Notes: generated by a model from the sequence alone, not told the origin. A stretch of DNA of 44,447 nt from an uncultured bacterium (GCA_905214865.1 CAJMNO010000021.1:1-44447), one strand, 5' to 3'; counted from the first letter of the stretch, positions 1 through 11,533 are shown. Translations and numbers: made by a program.

Positions 1-429
1 TTCTCGGCGCAGACGACCGTCGCATGCGCTACCCACTAGAAACGTCGAAGAGCCCCTTTTTTGGCCGAAGGGTATCTCGGCATCGCCGGAGGCCCGCTTG
101 GGCTGCGCGGTCCGATGGCTCCCAATCCATATGAGCCCCCCGACACTCCTTACGCTGCCTTCGCGTTCGACCCTCAGGCGACTGTCGTAGGGCAGGGAGG
201 GGGAGAGGGGCACGCTCCAGGCGAGACGACCGACCTCAGGGAAAAAAGAGGCGTGCTCCCTTGGGCAGTCGGCGGCTGCGTCTGGCTTCCCCGATGCCCG
301 GCTTCCTTGGGTTTCGAGCCATAACAAACACGCTGGGAAACCAACGGTCTAAGAATGGCGCGGGCTGTCCATCGTTTGGGCCAGCTGGCTCACACGCGCG
401 TGCCAGCCACCGTTCTCCTCCTCGTCAGA

Positions 430-477
430 TGGCAGCAAACTCCCGGCGTGAGCACTCACATCCGACGTCTGCTGCCA
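430..477. repeat. 48-nt palindrome, copy 1
   Basis: Begins TGGCAGCAAA and ends TGCTGCCA, with centre GAGCACTC at unit positions 21-28. The distal arms pair; the middle of the arms is mismatched. The next copy starts exactly 72 bp downstream. Confidence 0.8.
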
Positions 478-501
478 TCCGAGGGTGAGTGAAGGTCAAA
501 T

Positions 502-549
502 TGGCAGAGAACTTCTGAAATGAGTGCTCACAACGGGAGCTCGCTGCCA
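502..549. repeat. 48-nt palindrome, copy 2
   Basis: Begins TGGCAGAGAA and ends CGCTGCCA, with centre GAGTGCTC. Same length and register as copy 1, 72 bp away. Confidence 0.75.
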
Positions 550-616
550 GGACTCGGGAGGCGGGTGGGTCCGGGAGCCTTCCACCTTGGGAAACGCCGA
601 GTGGACCTGGTTGGCG

Positions 617-664
617 CCGGACGTCCTCTAACAGGGAGGCACTCACATCGGTGTCCCGCTGCCA
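617..664. repeat. 48-nt palindrome, copy 3 (degenerate)
   Basis: Only the right half is well kept: ACTCACATC at its start and GCTGCCA at its end, 24 nt in all. The left half is diverged. Its implied centre lies 115 bp after that of copy 2, a distance that recurs at 11.3-11.4 kb. Confidence 0.45.
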
Positions 665-791
665 TCGACGGGAACGGCTCGGCGAAGGAGGTGTCGACCA
701 AACGTCGACGCGAGCGCGAGGGGTGCCCCGGCGGGTGGCAACGTGCCGGTGCCGTCCCGCCCGGCCCCCCGCGGGCGCGTTGGGGCCGCCT

Positions 792-900
792 CGTAAAGTT
801 CGACGCGTTTAGGTTGGGCTAAACGCGTCAATCCTTATGGGACTCCGAGTCTCGTAAGATTCCGTGCGTTTAGGGAGTCCTAAACGCGTCGATCATTACG
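792..900. repeat. Paired 48-nt hairpins, second repeat family (pair A)
   Basis: Two hairpins of 48 nt each, 792-839 and 853-900, start to start 61 bp. Each begins CGTAA, has TTTAG near its middle left and CTAAACGCGTC on the right, and ends TTATG or TTACG. The first has a perfect 11-bp inner stem (GACGCGTTTAG with CTAAACGCGTC). Related pairs lie at 32359-32468 and 43750-43859. Confidence 0.8.
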
Positions 901-1227
901 GGCCCGGATTCCATGGGGCCGGCCGCGCCTCGCGAATCACCCTCGGCCCGACCGCGGCGCGTGTCGCCGGGGGCCGTCCTAACCGGCCGAGGGACGCGCC
1001 ACCCGCGGCCCGCCCTATTCCCCGACTCCTGGCGCGCCGCCCGTGGCGGCTGCCTGGTCACCGCCGGGCCCACCGGCCGAGACTCCGGGAGGGCGGTGGC
1101 GTCGCCATCGCTGCGGGCCCTTCCGGGCGGGGTTGGCCAGCCCATACCCCCGGCGCCCTCTCCTTCCATTCCATTCTTTGACTCTTCGGAGTCCCTCTCG
1201 GCAGGCGGTGAGGGGGTACTGCGTCAT

Positions 1228-1275
1228 CCGCGATGGAACGCTCGTGCGAGTACTCGCACGAGCCGCTTGCCTCCA
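1228..1275. repeat. 48-nt palindrome, copy 4 (divergent)
   Basis: The core at 1241-1262 is a perfect 22-bp palindrome, CTCGTGCGAGT followed by its complement. GAGTACTCGC falls at unit positions 21-30 and the unit ends TTGCCTCCA, which matches the family's register. The outer left arm is poorly paired. Confidence 0.5.
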
Positions 1276-1290
1276 TCGACGGGGCAGTTT

Positions 1291-1315
1291 TTTCTATGAG
1301 CTCTTTACCAGCGCA
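1291..1315 (-). repeat. 25-nt dispersed motif, copy 1
   Basis: Read on the minus strand this is TGCGCTGG, T, AAAGAGCTCATAGAAA. It matches 11090-11114 on the plus strand at 23 of 25 positions. Both copies sit 15-19 bp from a 48-nt palindrome. Confidence 0.45.
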
Positions 1316-1573
1316 GATGTCATGGCGACCTGGCCTCTCCCAGCCGACAGTTCGTGAGGGTGCCCGTGCGAGGCGTCTGCCGCAATGGGGATCAGGAGGG
1401 GCCCCGACCCGGGAGCATGCCGTCGCACGGCTCCCGTCACCCGCGATCGCGTTTCTCTCCATGAGCCCTTTTGTGAGCGCATACCAATCGGTCGAACCAT
1501 GGGCCTTTGCGTCAGCGTAGGCCAGGTCTCCGACGTCTGGGGAGGGGAGGGGAACCGCCCGTGGTGCGTCCCG

Positions 1574-2146
1574 CTACTCCATGGTGTGGGACTCGAATAC
1601 GGGGTCGTCGCGCCAGAGCACGACCTCCCCCGCGCGAAGCGATGCCGGGACGTCGATCAGGCGCTGGTTCGCCGAGCCCCTGAACCGGAGGGTGATGTCC
1701 TTCTCGCCTTCGATGAACGGGCCGTCCACCAGCACGTCGAGGCACGAGAGGATGCGTGGGGTCGCCTCGGTGACGGGAGAGCTGGTGTAGGGTGCCTCGA
1801 CCGGCACCTCGCCCCGCAGCTCCTCCCACGTGAAGCCGGAGTACAGCCACACGTTCTTCTCGGGAAAGCGCTCGCGCACGCGCTCCAGGAAGTCTGCCAG
1901 CGGGCCCTGGTTCTCGCGCTCCATGGGCTCGCCGCCCAGTACGCTCAGCCCGTCCACGTAGGGGTGGTCAAGGCTCTGGAGCAGCTGCTCCTCGACCTGG
2001 GGCGTGAAGGGCTCCCCCGCCGTGAAGTCCGCGGCAATCTGGTTGAAGCAGAACGGGCAGTGCCGCCTGCATCCAGACACAAACAGCGTCGTGCGCACGC
2101 CCACGCCGTTCGCGATGTCGCAGTACTTGATGTTGGAGTAGTTCAT
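1574..2146 (-). CDS. nrdG: Anaerobic ribonucleotide reductase activating protein
   Basis: Radical-SAM enzyme that uses S-adenosylmethionine and a 4Fe-4S cluster to install the glycyl radical on NrdD, the class III ribonucleotide reductase, in the cytoplasm. The 190-residue length is usual for NrdG. The cluster-binding motif is Cys26, Cys30, Cys33 (GCRRHCPFC), preceded by the typical N-terminus with GVGVRTTLFVSG; a GGEP segment (SAM site) follows at about residue 72. The ATG at 2146 is supported by GGAAGGG just upstream on the minus strand. Its partner nrdD lies about 36 kb away on the opposite strand, whereas the two are usually adjacent. It is 135 bp downstream of an ABC permease with no obvious functional link. 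Confidence 0.93.
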   Translation of the reverse strand: MNYSNIKYCDIANGVGVRTTLFVSGCRRHCPFCFNQIAADFTAGEPFTPQVEEQLLQSLDHPYVDGLSVLGGEPMERENQGPLADFLERVRERFPEKNVWLYSGFTWEELRGEVPVEAPYTSSPVTEATPRILSCLDVLVDGPFIEGEKDITLRFRGSANQRLIDVPASLRAGEVVLWRDDPVFESHTME

Positions 2147-2281
2147 GGGTGCCCTTCCGATTGACGGCTTCCCATTCTAACAAGCGCCCCGGACGGAAGG
2201 CGTGAGGCTTCGTGCCCGTGCGACGGCATCACGAGGAGGGCATGCCGGGGACATGGCGCCAGAGGGGGAGAGGGGCGTTCG

Positions 2282-2932
2282 CTACGACTCGCGAAGCCGC
2301 CGCTCCAAACGTTTGCCGACCGCCACCAGGGCCATAACGATGAGGTAGTAGGCCACGGCGACCACGAGGAATGGCTCGAAGGCGCGGTAGGTCAGGGCCT
2401 GCACGCTCTGGGCGGCGCGCATCATGTCCATGAGGCCGATGGTGGCCACGAGCGAGGAGCTCTTGAGCACCGTGATGACCTCGTTCATCAGGGCGGGCAC
2501 CACCGAGCGGAGCGCCTGGGGGATGATGATGCGGATCATCATCGTCGGGTATGAAAGGCCCAGGGCGCGCGCGGCGTCGTACTGCCCGCGGTCAACGCCC
2601 TCGATGCCGCCGCGGAGCGTCTCGGACACCGTCGCCGACCCGTTGAGCCCCAGCGTGAGCACCGAGGCGGTAAACATCGAGATCTTGTATCCCGTGAGCT
2701 GCGGCGTGGCGAAGTAGGCGATGAACAGGAGCACGATCAGGGGGACGCCGCGGAAGATCGAGGTGTAGAAGTCCAGGACCGCGCGCAGGGGCCGGCAGGG
2801 GAGCACCTTGAGAACGGCTATGACCGCACCCAGGGCAAACGCCAGCACCAGGGCGGCCCCCGTCACCTCGAGGGTGACGAGGAGGCCGCTCCAGAACAGC
2901 GACTCATAGGGGACTACGACCGAGAAGTCCAT
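2282..2932 (-). CDS. Amino-acid ABC transporter permease (HisM/GlnP family)
   Basis: Inner-membrane permease of a polar amino-acid uptake transporter, 216 residues, the normal size of this family. Hydrophobic segments are visible at about residues 12-35, 60-80, 90-110 and 185-205. The EAA loop that contacts the ATPase is present around residues 125-155 (ARALGLSYPTMMIRIIIPQA). It starts 9 bp after the stop of the binding protein, so the two are one transcription unit. No GlnQ-type ATPase gene lies next to them; the pair may borrow an ATPase encoded elsewhere. The substrate cannot be read from the sequence. Confidence 0.9.
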   Translation of the reverse strand: MDFSVVVPYESLFWSGLLVTLEVTGAALVLAFALGAVIAVLKVLPCRPLRAVLDFYTSIFRGVPLIVLLFIAYFATPQLTGYKISMFTASVLTLGLNGSATVSETLRGGIEGVDRGQYDAARALGLSYPTMMIRIIIPQALRSVVPALMNEVITVLKSSSLVATIGLMDMMRAAQSVQALTYRAFEPFLVVAVAYYLIVMALVAVGKRLERRLRES

Positions 2933-2941
2933 CTCCGCCGG

Positions 2942-3946
2942 CTACTGGGCGCTGCTGTCCGCGGCATCGCCCACGGTGGAGCTTCCCGCCGCGGAGGTGT
3001 CGTCGCCCCACTCGAAGTCCTTGCCCACATACTTGCCAATGAACTTGTCGATGGTGCCGTCCTCCAGCATCTGGCCAATGCACTCGTCAAACGCGGAGAT
3101 GAACGAGGCACCCTTCACCGCCATGACGCGATAGACGCCCACGTAGTCGCTTGTCTCGCTGCGGTCGAGAAGGCCCAGGGTCAGCTTGTCGTTGGCCTTC
3201 TGCATGGACACGCCCTCGGCGCCGTCGCACACGTAGGCGTCGATGCGCCCGGCGAGGACCTCCTGCAGGCACTGGTTGCCGTCGTCGTAGGTGTGGACGT
3301 CAGCGTCGGGCAGCACCGAGGTCACGAACTTGTTCTGGACGGTGCCCGTTGTGCAGGCGATGCTCTTGCCCTTGAGCCCGTCGACGCTCGTGACCTTGTC
3401 CCCCTGGGTCAGCACGCCCACGAGCGGCTGGTAGTACCCACGGGTGAAGTCGTAGGTCTTCTCGCGCTCCTCGTTGGACGACATGGCCATGGTGAAGTCC
3501 TTGTCGTTGCCCTGTACCGAGGCCAGGGTCGCGGCGAACTTCTGCGCCTCGAACTCGTAGGTGAAGCCAAGGCGCTTGGCCATCTCGTCCGCCACCGCGA
3601 TGTCCAGGCCCACGACCTTCTGGGGGCCGCCCGTCTCGTCGATGTAGCGGTAGGGCGCAAAGGCGTCGTCGCCCACGAAGGTGAGCTTCTGGCCCGAGAG
3701 GGCGCCGCTCGCCGAGGAGTCGGAGGAGTCTGCCGTCGCGGTGCCCGCGGAGGTGGCGGATGCGCCGCCATTGGACCCGCATCCCGAGAGGAACAGCGGG
3801 GTGAGAACCGCCCCGGCTGCCATCAGGCCAAGGAATCCCCTGCGGTCGATCGACTTGCTGAGATGGCTCGTTTCACGCGTCGCGCCCGCGACGCCGTTGT
3901 CCCTGGTGTCCGTATGAATTCCCCCAAAAGCTAAGTGATCCAACAT
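2942..3946 (-). CDS. Amino-acid ABC transporter substrate-binding lipoprotein
   Basis: Extracytoplasmic solute-binding protein of the SBP-bac-3 family, about 334 residues from the ATG at 3946. The N-terminus has a twin-arginine-like signal (SIDRRGFLG around residues 32-40), a hydrophobic stretch and a lipobox LSGC with Cys56, so it is probably exported folded and lipid-anchored. A Ser/Thr/Ala linker follows. The mature part has the family's sequence pattern: FAPYRYID near the start, VVGLDIAVADEMAKRLG, DFTMAMSSNEER and GTVQNKFV. The frame stays open further upstream, but 3946 is the best ATG; it lies only a few bases after a promoter-like sequence, so a short-leader start is possible. It is followed by its permease. 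Confidence 0.88.
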   Translation of the reverse strand: MLDHLAFGGIHTDTRDNGVAGATRETSHLSKSIDRRGFLGLMAAGAVLTPLFLSGCGSNGGASATSAGTATADSSDSSASGALSGQKLTFVGDDAFAPYRYIDETGGPQKVVGLDIAVADEMAKRLGFTYEFEAQKFAATLASVQGNDKDFTMAMSSNEEREKTYDFTRGYYQPLVGVLTQGDKVTSVDGLKGKSIACTTGTVQNKFVTSVLPDADVHTYDDGNQCLQEVLAGRIDAYVCDGAEGVSMQKANDKLTLGLLDRSETSDYVGVYRVMAVKGASFISAFDECIGQMLEDGTIDKFIGKYVGKDFEWGDDTSAAGSSTVGDAADSSAQ

Positions 3947-3958
3947 GCTGCGCACTAT

Positions 3959-3987
3959 TGTATAGTACTTAAATCCCATCAAACGAA
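3959..3987 (-). promoter_or_regulatory. Possible promoter for the binding-protein/permease operon
   Basis: On the minus strand, a -35-like TTCGTT (3982-3987) and a -10-like TATACA (3959-3964) are separated by 17 bp in a locally AT-rich stretch. The inferred start of transcription would be only about 6 bases before the ATG at 3946. Prediction by eye. Confidence 0.35.
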
Positions 3988-4101
3988 TGGGAATTTGGCT
4001 GGTAACGCGCTCGACTCGGATTGGCTTGCAAGGCCTTTGGTCTCGCCCCACGCGTCGCCCCGATGGCGTATGTTGTCTGGGATACGACGGAGGGAGGACC
4101 C

Positions 4102-4794
4102 ATGCGGGTCACGCACATATACCACAGTGGCTTCGCGGTCGAGCTCAAGGGCTGCAACCTGCTGTTTGACTGGTACACCGGGGAGCTGCCGCCGCTGAGG
4201 AGGGACGTCCCGCTCGTGGTGTTCGTCTCGCACGAGCACTCGGACCACTACGGCCGCTGCATCTGGAGGCTGCCCAACTCGTTTTCCGACGTCCGCTACG
4301 TGGTGGACAGCGCGGTGGCGGAGCAGGCGCCGCAGGGCAGGGACGTGCTGTCGGTCGAGTCGGAAGGCGACTATTGCATAGACCTCGGGACCGATGCGGG
4401 CACGATGGAGGTCCGGACGCTCGAGTCCAACGACGAGGGCGTGGCCTTCCTGGTGCGCGCGTGCGGCAAGACGGTCTACTTCTCGGGCGACCTCAACGTG
4501 TGGTGGTGGAACCGTCCCAAGGCGCAGAACGAGGCATCGGAGAGGTTCTTCCGCGGCGAGCTGGAGCGCATCGCCGATGCCGACGTCGACGCCGCGTTCG
4601 TGCCCCTGGACCCACGGCTCGAGGACCCCGTCGCCGGCATCGCGGCGTACATGGACGTCGTGGGCGCGCGCGACGTGTTCCCCATGCACTACTGGCACGA
4701 TGCGGAGGACGCCGAGGAGTGCCTGTCCGATCCCCGCCTCGCCCCCTACGCGGCGCGGCTCCACTTTGAGGACGTGTGCGAGCTGCCCGAGTAG
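4102..4794 (+). CDS. MBL-fold metal-dependent hydrolase (UlaG/UPF0173-like)
   Basis: Metallo-beta-lactamase-fold protein, 230 residues. The metal site is seen as HEHSDH (His44, His46, Asp48, His49); GDLNVWWW around residue 133 and MHYWHDAEDAEE near residue 195 supply further candidate metal ligands. The short N-terminal IYHSGFAVEL is typical of the small UlaG/UPF0173 branch. The frame is open from 4021, but the ATG at 4102 has GGAGGGAGGA a few bases upstream and begins exactly at the first strand of the fold. The substrate cannot be inferred. It is divergent from the ABC binding-protein operon and convergent with the dehydrogenase that follows. Confidence 0.88.
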   Translation: MRVTHIYHSGFAVELKGCNLLFDWYTGELPPLRRDVPLVVFVSHEHSDHYGRCIWRLPNSFSDVRYVVDSAVAEQAPQGRDVLSVESEGDYCIDLGTDAGTMEVRTLESNDEGVAFLVRACGKTVYFSGDLNVWWWNRPKAQNEASERFFRGELERIADADVDAAFVPLDPRLEDPVAGIAAYMDVVGARDVFPMHYWHDAEDAEECLSDPRLAPYAARLHFEDVCELPE

Positions 4795-4848
4795 GACCGG
4801 GCAGGTGAGACCCGCGCGCGTGCCGCCCGCAAGTCATCCTCATGAGAG

Positions 4849-4885
4849 AGGGGCGGGGCCTCCCCATCGGGAGCGCCCCGCCCCT
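4849..4885. terminator. Bidirectional hairpin between convergent genes
   Basis: AGGGGCGGGGC pairs perfectly with GCCCCGCCCCT across a 15-nt loop. It lies between the ends of the MBL hydrolase (plus) and the GldA-like dehydrogenase (minus). There is no clear T tract. Confidence 0.6.
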
Positions 4886-4911
4886 GCGTTCAAGGCCTGT
4901 GGCCCGTGCCG

Positions 4912-6018
4912 CTACTCCTCGGAGTCGGTGCCCAGGACGGACCTGCCCAGGGCGTCCGTGGCGACGATGGCCGCGTACAGCTCGTCGGGCGTCACGTCGC
5001 CGGCGAGGTTGTGGATCGTCTCGCCCGGCACGCACGCGTTCTTGGCGATGGTGCGGATGTCCTCGTCCTTGGTCACGCCGAGCTTGGCGAGCGTGATGGG
5101 CAGGCCGACCTCAAGGCAGAAGTCCTGGACGTCGAAGAACTCCTCCTCGGTGGCGCCCTCGAGCGTCAGCTGCACCAGCGTGCCAAAGGCGACGCAGTTG
5201 CCATGGGGCACGCTGTGGCCGCCCAGGGACGTGAGGCCGTTGTAGAAGGAGTGCGCCGCCGCGCAGTTGACGTTGTCGGCGCCAACGCCGGAGAGGTAGA
5301 CGTTGGCCTCGATGATCGCGTCGAGCGCGGGGGTGACCACGTGCTTCTCGCACGCGGCGAGCGCTTGGGTGCCGTAGTTGCGCAGGGTCTCGTAGCAGAG
5401 CTTGGCCAGTGCCATGCCCGCGCGGGTGATGCCGGTGCCCTCGAGGCTGGGGGACTCGGTGCGCAGGGACGCGCGGCCCTCGAAGTAGGTGCCCAGGGCG
5501 TCTCCCATGCCGGCGACCAGGAAGCGGACGGGGGCGTCGGCAATGACCTGCGAGTCGACCATCACGGCGTCGGGGTTGGTGGGGTAGAAGAGGTACTTGT
5601 CAAAGCTGCCGTCGTCGTTGTAGATGACCGAGAGGCCCGTGCAGGGAGCGTCCGTCGCCGCGACGGTCGGGATGATCACGACGTGCTTGCCGGTGTAGTA
5701 CGCGGTCGCCTTCGCGGTGTCCACGGCCGAGCCGCCGCCGCACGCGACCACGGCGTCGATCTTGTCCTCCTCCACGATCTTCTGCATCTTGGCGATCTCG
5801 CCCTTGCTCGAGATGCCGCCAAAGACCTCGTAGCGACGGTAGTCGTCGGAGTCGCCAAAGCTCTCCTCGATCTTGTCGTGGCAGGCCTTGTAGCCGCTCT
5901 TGGAGCAGATGAACAGCCAACGGCTGCCCATGTAGCCCATCTCGTCCTTGAACTTGAGGAGGGCACCCTTGCCCTGGACGTACTTCAGGGGCTCACGCAT
6001 GGCACGAAGCAGTTTCAT
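4912..6018 (-). CDS. gldA: Glycerol dehydrogenase family protein
   Basis: Iron/zinc-dependent, NAD-linked polyol dehydrogenase, 368 residues, the size of GldA. Visible landmarks are the NAD-binding CGGGSAVDTAKA, the following IIPTVAATDAPCTG, and the metal ligands: Asp in GMGDALGTYFE, His in AAAHSFYNGL and His in GGHSVPHGN. Expected reaction: glycerol to dihydroxyacetone with reduction of NAD, or reduction of a related carbonyl. It stands alone between a convergent hydrolase and divergent carA; nothing nearby indicates the true substrate. A -10-like TATAGAAT (minus strand, about 6076-6083) lies upstream, with no good -35. Confidence 0.85.
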   Translation of the reverse strand: MKLLRAMREPLKYVQGKGALLKFKDEMGYMGSRWLFICSKSGYKACHDKIEESFGDSDDYRRYEVFGGISSKGEIAKMQKIVEEDKIDAVVACGGGSAVDTAKATAYYTGKHVVIIPTVAATDAPCTGLSVIYNDDGSFDKYLFYPTNPDAVMVDSQVIADAPVRFLVAGMGDALGTYFEGRASLRTESPSLEGTGITRAGMALAKLCYETLRNYGTQALAACEKHVVTPALDAIIEANVYLSGVGADNVNCAAAHSFYNGLTSLGGHSVPHGNCVAFGTLVQLTLEGATEEEFFDVQDFCLEVGLPITLAKLGVTKDEDIRTIAKNACVPGETIHNLAGDVTPDELYAAIVATDALGRSVLGTDSEE

Positions 6019-6459
6019 GACCGATCCTCTCCCTGTGATGCGCCCCCGGCCTCTTCCGAGGACGCGGCTACGACGATTCTATAGCAGGTGGGCATGGCGG
6101 ACGTCGCCCGTCGTGCCAGGAGAGACCCATCTTCCCCAACCTGTTTGAGAACCAACGCGATGGGGGCATCCTGTCTCCCCTGGGGCTTCCCACCTTGGCC
6201 GATATTGAACATTGCACCCATATTATGCATAAGTGATACGCTCAGAGTTGAATTGTTGCAGAATCGTTTATTTGCGACCACCAGCGATACGAAACCCATA
6301 TACTTGCCCAGACCTTTAACGCGGTACGAGATACCGAGAAGGCTTGCATAGCGCTTGTCGTCGGGCACTGGTCCGGCCTCTCGGGAGCACGCGCCCTGTG
6401 CGCGGGGCTCCCCTTTTTTGGGCGGTGGACGGCGTGGGCGCGGAAAGGCGGGTGGTGCA
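6019..6459. other. Divergent control region gldA / carA
   Basis: 441 bp without a gene. The stretch 6205-6345 is distinctly AT-richer than its surroundings and holds a palindrome TTATGCATAA (6223-6232) and TATTAT at 6221-6226, both possible promoter elements. The carA frame runs open upstream to 6355, but that part reads as low-complexity Arg/Gly/Pro and has no ribosome site. Confidence 0.5.
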
Positions 6460-7719
6460 GTGAACCTGTTGGTCAACACGGAGGGCTGCCGGGAGGCCCT
6501 CATCGCGCTGGAGGACGGGACCGTCCTTCGCGGACGAGGGTTTGGGGCCCCGGGCGAGGCATTTGGCGAGATCGTCTTCAATACGTCCATGGTGGGATAC
6601 CAAGAGGTCGTGACCGACCCCTCGTATGCGGGGCAGATCGTGACCTTCACCTACCCCCAGCTGGGCAATTACGGCATCACGGCAACGGATGCCCAGTCGG
6701 CGCGTCCCCGCCTGAGGGGCGTCGTGGCACATGACGCGTGCCGCACGCCCAGCAACTGGCAGTGCGTGCAGAGTCTGCCCGACTATCTCGCCCAGAGCGG
6801 CGTCGTGGGGATAGAGGACGTGGACACCCGGGCCCTCACCCTGCGCATCCGGGAGGCGGGTGCCATGCGGGCCGCGATCTCGACCGTCGACCTGGACCCG
6901 GCGAGCCTCCTCGCCCGCGTGCGTGCGTCTGCCTGCATCGGCGAGCACAACTTCGTGGCGGACGTCTCATGCGACGGCACGCGCGTGGTCAGCGCCAGGG
7001 GAGAGGTGCGCCACCACGTGGTTGCCTACGACTGTGGCATGAAGGAGGGCATCGTCGAGCGCCTTGCCCAGGCGGGGTGCGAGGTGACGGTCGTCCCCTG
7101 GGACACGCCCGCCGAGGACGCCCTCGCGCTGCATCCCGACGGGGTGTTCTTCTCCAACGGCCCTGGCGACCCCACCGCCGTCCCCCGCGTGCCCGACGCC
7201 GTGCGCGCCGTGCTCGGAAGGCTGCCCGTCTTTGGCATCTGCCTGGGCAACCAGATGATCGCCCTCGCGGCGGGCGGCTCCATACAGAAGCTGCCCTACG
7301 GGCACCATGGCGGCAACGAGCCCGTGATGAACCTCCTCACGGGGAGGGTCGAGGTCACCGCCCAGAACCACAACTACGGCGTGGTGTTTTCCAGCCTCGG
7401 ACGGCTGGTGCCCGAGCTCTCCGGCGGCGTGACGGAGCACCCGGCCGACGGCGACCTGCGCGCCTGGAGCCGCGCGCGCATCGCCCCCGTGGTGCGCAAC
7501 GAGCGCTACGGGCGCATCCGCCTGACCCACGTCAACCTCAACGACGGGACCCCCGAGGGCCTGCAGTTCCTGGACGTTCCCGCCTTCGCGGTGCAGTACC
7601 ACCCCGAGGCCAGGCCGGGGCCAAACGACTCGGCGTACCTCTTCGAGTCGTTCGCGCGCCTCATGGACGGCCGCGACGACTACCTAGCCATCGACGTGCG
7701 AGAGGGAAGGTGCCACTAG
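6460..7719 (+). CDS. carA: Carbamoyl-phosphate synthase, small (glutaminase) subunit
   Basis: Hydrolyses glutamine and passes ammonia to CarB, for pyrimidine and arginine synthesis. From the GTG at 6460 the product is 419 residues. The N-terminal CarA domain has GFGAPGEAFGEIVFNTS and the FTYPQLGNYG segment; the C-terminal class I amidotransferase domain has the nucleophile Cys261 (FGICLGNQM) and the His381/Glu383 pair (QYHPEA). The GTG start is chosen because the conserved sequence begins there and GGCGGG lies before it; earlier in-frame ATG codons would add low-complexity residues. The stop is directly followed by the ATG of carB. No pyrB, pyrC or pyrR is nearby. Confidence 0.95.
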   Translation: MNLLVNTEGCREALIALEDGTVLRGRGFGAPGEAFGEIVFNTSMVGYQEVVTDPSYAGQIVTFTYPQLGNYGITATDAQSARPRLRGVVAHDACRTPSNWQCVQSLPDYLAQSGVVGIEDVDTRALTLRIREAGAMRAAISTVDLDPASLLARVRASACIGEHNFVADVSCDGTRVVSARGEVRHHVVAYDCGMKEGIVERLAQAGCEVTVVPWDTPAEDALALHPDGVFFSNGPGDPTAVPRVPDAVRAVLGRLPVFGICLGNQMIALAAGGSIQKLPYGHHGGNEPVMNLLTGRVEVTAQNHNYGVVFSSLGRLVPELSGGVTEHPADGDLRAWSRARIAPVVRNERYGRIRLTHVNLNDGTPEGLQFLDVPAFAVQYHPEARPGPNDSAYLFESFARLMDGRDDYLAIDVREGRCH

Positions 7720-10929
<3,210 letters not shown>

Positions 10930-10959
10930 GGGACGGACTTCGGACGTCTCCGAGGTAAC

Positions 10960-10991
10960 GGCCCCGGGCCCGCATCGGTGGGTCCGGGGCC
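10960..10991 (+). terminator. Hairpin terminator after carB
   Basis: GGCCCCGGGCCC pairs with GGGTCCGGGGCC (one mismatch) across a loop of about 8 nt, beginning 30 bp after the carB stop. It is followed by TGTTCCTGT, a weak T-rich tail. Confidence 0.6.
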
Positions 10992-11022
10992 TGTTCCTGT
11001 CCAGAGCCCTCCCTGGGCCCGT

Positions 11023-11070
11023 TGGCAGCAAACGACCCGTCTGAGCGCTTTCGCGGACGGTTTGAGGCAG
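11023..11070. repeat. 48-nt palindrome, copy 5 (diverged right end)
   Basis: Starts TGGCAGCAAAC, centre GAGCGCTT, then GGTTTG which pairs with CAAAC of the left arm; the last five bases are GGCAG instead of TGCCA. Confidence 0.55.
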
Positions 11071-11089
11071 TCCGATTCATTACGATATT

Positions 11090-11114
11090 TGCGCAGGCAA
11101 AGAGCTCATAGAAA
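11090..11114 (+). repeat. 25-nt dispersed motif, copy 2
   Basis: TGCGCAGGC then AAAGAGCTCATAGAAA; matches the minus-strand motif at 1291-1315. Its midpoint, 11102, is the exact midpoint between the centres of palindrome copies 5 and 6. Confidence 0.45.
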
Positions 11115-11133
11115 TGAGGGTGGTTCTCGCCCA

Positions 11134-11181
11134 TGGCGGCAAACGCCATGCGCGAGCACTCATGCGGTCGACTTGCTGCCA
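11134..11181. repeat. 48-nt palindrome, copy 6
   Basis: TGGCGGCAAAC to TTGCTGCCA, with centre GAGCACTC; 111 bp after copy 5. Confidence 0.65.
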
Positions 11182-11226
11182 CAGTTTGAACGTTGATGCG
11201 CGGCCAACAGGCAAACGCGGCTGCGC

Positions 11227-11274
11227 CCATTTCTTGGCCCGCGTGGAGGCGCTCACGCGAGTGCCTTTCGGCCA
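11227..11274. repeat. 48-nt palindrome, doubtful copy
   Basis: Only the centre and right half resemble the family (GGCGCTCAC, ending CGGCCA). Its implied centre is 72 bp before that of the next copy, which is the family's commonest spacing. Confidence 0.25.
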
Positions 11275-11298
11275 GCCATCCCATTCCCCAGGGTTCGA

Positions 11299-11346
11299 TG
11301 GCAGCAAACTCCCGATGTGAGCACCTTCCCGCGGGGGAGAGGAGCC
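11299..11346. repeat. 48-nt palindrome, left half only (copy 7)
   Basis: The first 26 bases match the family consensus (TGGCAGCAAACTCCCGATGT then GAGCAC); the right half is replaced by unrelated GC-rich sequence. Centre 115 bp before that of copy 8. Confidence 0.55.
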
Positions 11347-11413
11347 TGGGCATCGGGCCCGGCCGACGTTTATGCAGGTGGGGACCCCTGGAGCTGAACC
11401 GCTGCTTTGGCTG

Positions 11414-11461
11414 TGGCAGCAAACTCCCGATATGTGTACACACTTCGGGAGTTTGCTGCCA
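11414..11461. repeat. 48-nt palindrome, copy 8 (near-perfect)
   Basis: Left arm TGGCAGCAAACTCCCGATAT, centre GTGTACAC, right arm ending GGGAGTTTGCTGCCA. Only unit positions 18/31 and 19/30 are unpaired. Confidence 0.85.
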
Positions 11462-11485
11462 ATCGGCTCCCTTTCCGGGGTCGAA

Positions 11486-11533
11486 TGGCAGAGAAAGCCC
11501 GATATGAGTACACACATCGGAATCTATCTGCCA
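11486..11533. repeat. 48-nt palindrome, copy 9
   Basis: TGGCAGAGAAAGCCCGATAT, centre GAGTACAC, ends ATCTGCCA. Starts 72 bp after copy 8. Confidence 0.8.

Larger units (their letters stand above)
1..1573. other. Gene-free stretch with palindromic repeats
   Basis: No reading frame here has a believable start, ribosome site and protein-like composition. The open frames overlap one another on both strands and read as Arg/Pro/Ala-rich filler typical of GC-rich noncoding DNA. What the stretch does hold is structure: 48-nt palindromes at 430-477, 502-549, 617-664 (degenerate) and 1228-1275, a pair of hairpins at 792-900, and one copy of a 25-nt motif at 1291-1315. A gene could end at a TAG near base 37, but too little is visible to call it. 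Confidence 0.6.

Noticed and set aside
61..1520. Several short open frames in the first 1.5 kb
   Set aside because: All overlap each other, lack ribosome sites and run across the palindromes; composition is that of noncoding GC-rich DNA.
1590..1612. tRNA-like T-arm sequence GACTCGAAT
   Set aside because: It lies inside nrdG coding sequence and no acceptor stem or anticodon arm surrounds it.
6283..6296. 14-base match AGCGATACGAAACC between the carA leader and the cut control region (12362-12375)
   Set aside because: A shared 14-mer is expected a few times by chance in 44 kb; without further similarity it is not evidence of a shared operator.
6355..6459. N-terminal extension of CarA from an upstream ATG
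   Set aside because: The added 35 residues are Arg/Gly/Pro-rich with no ribosome site; conserved CarA sequence starts after the GTG at 6460.
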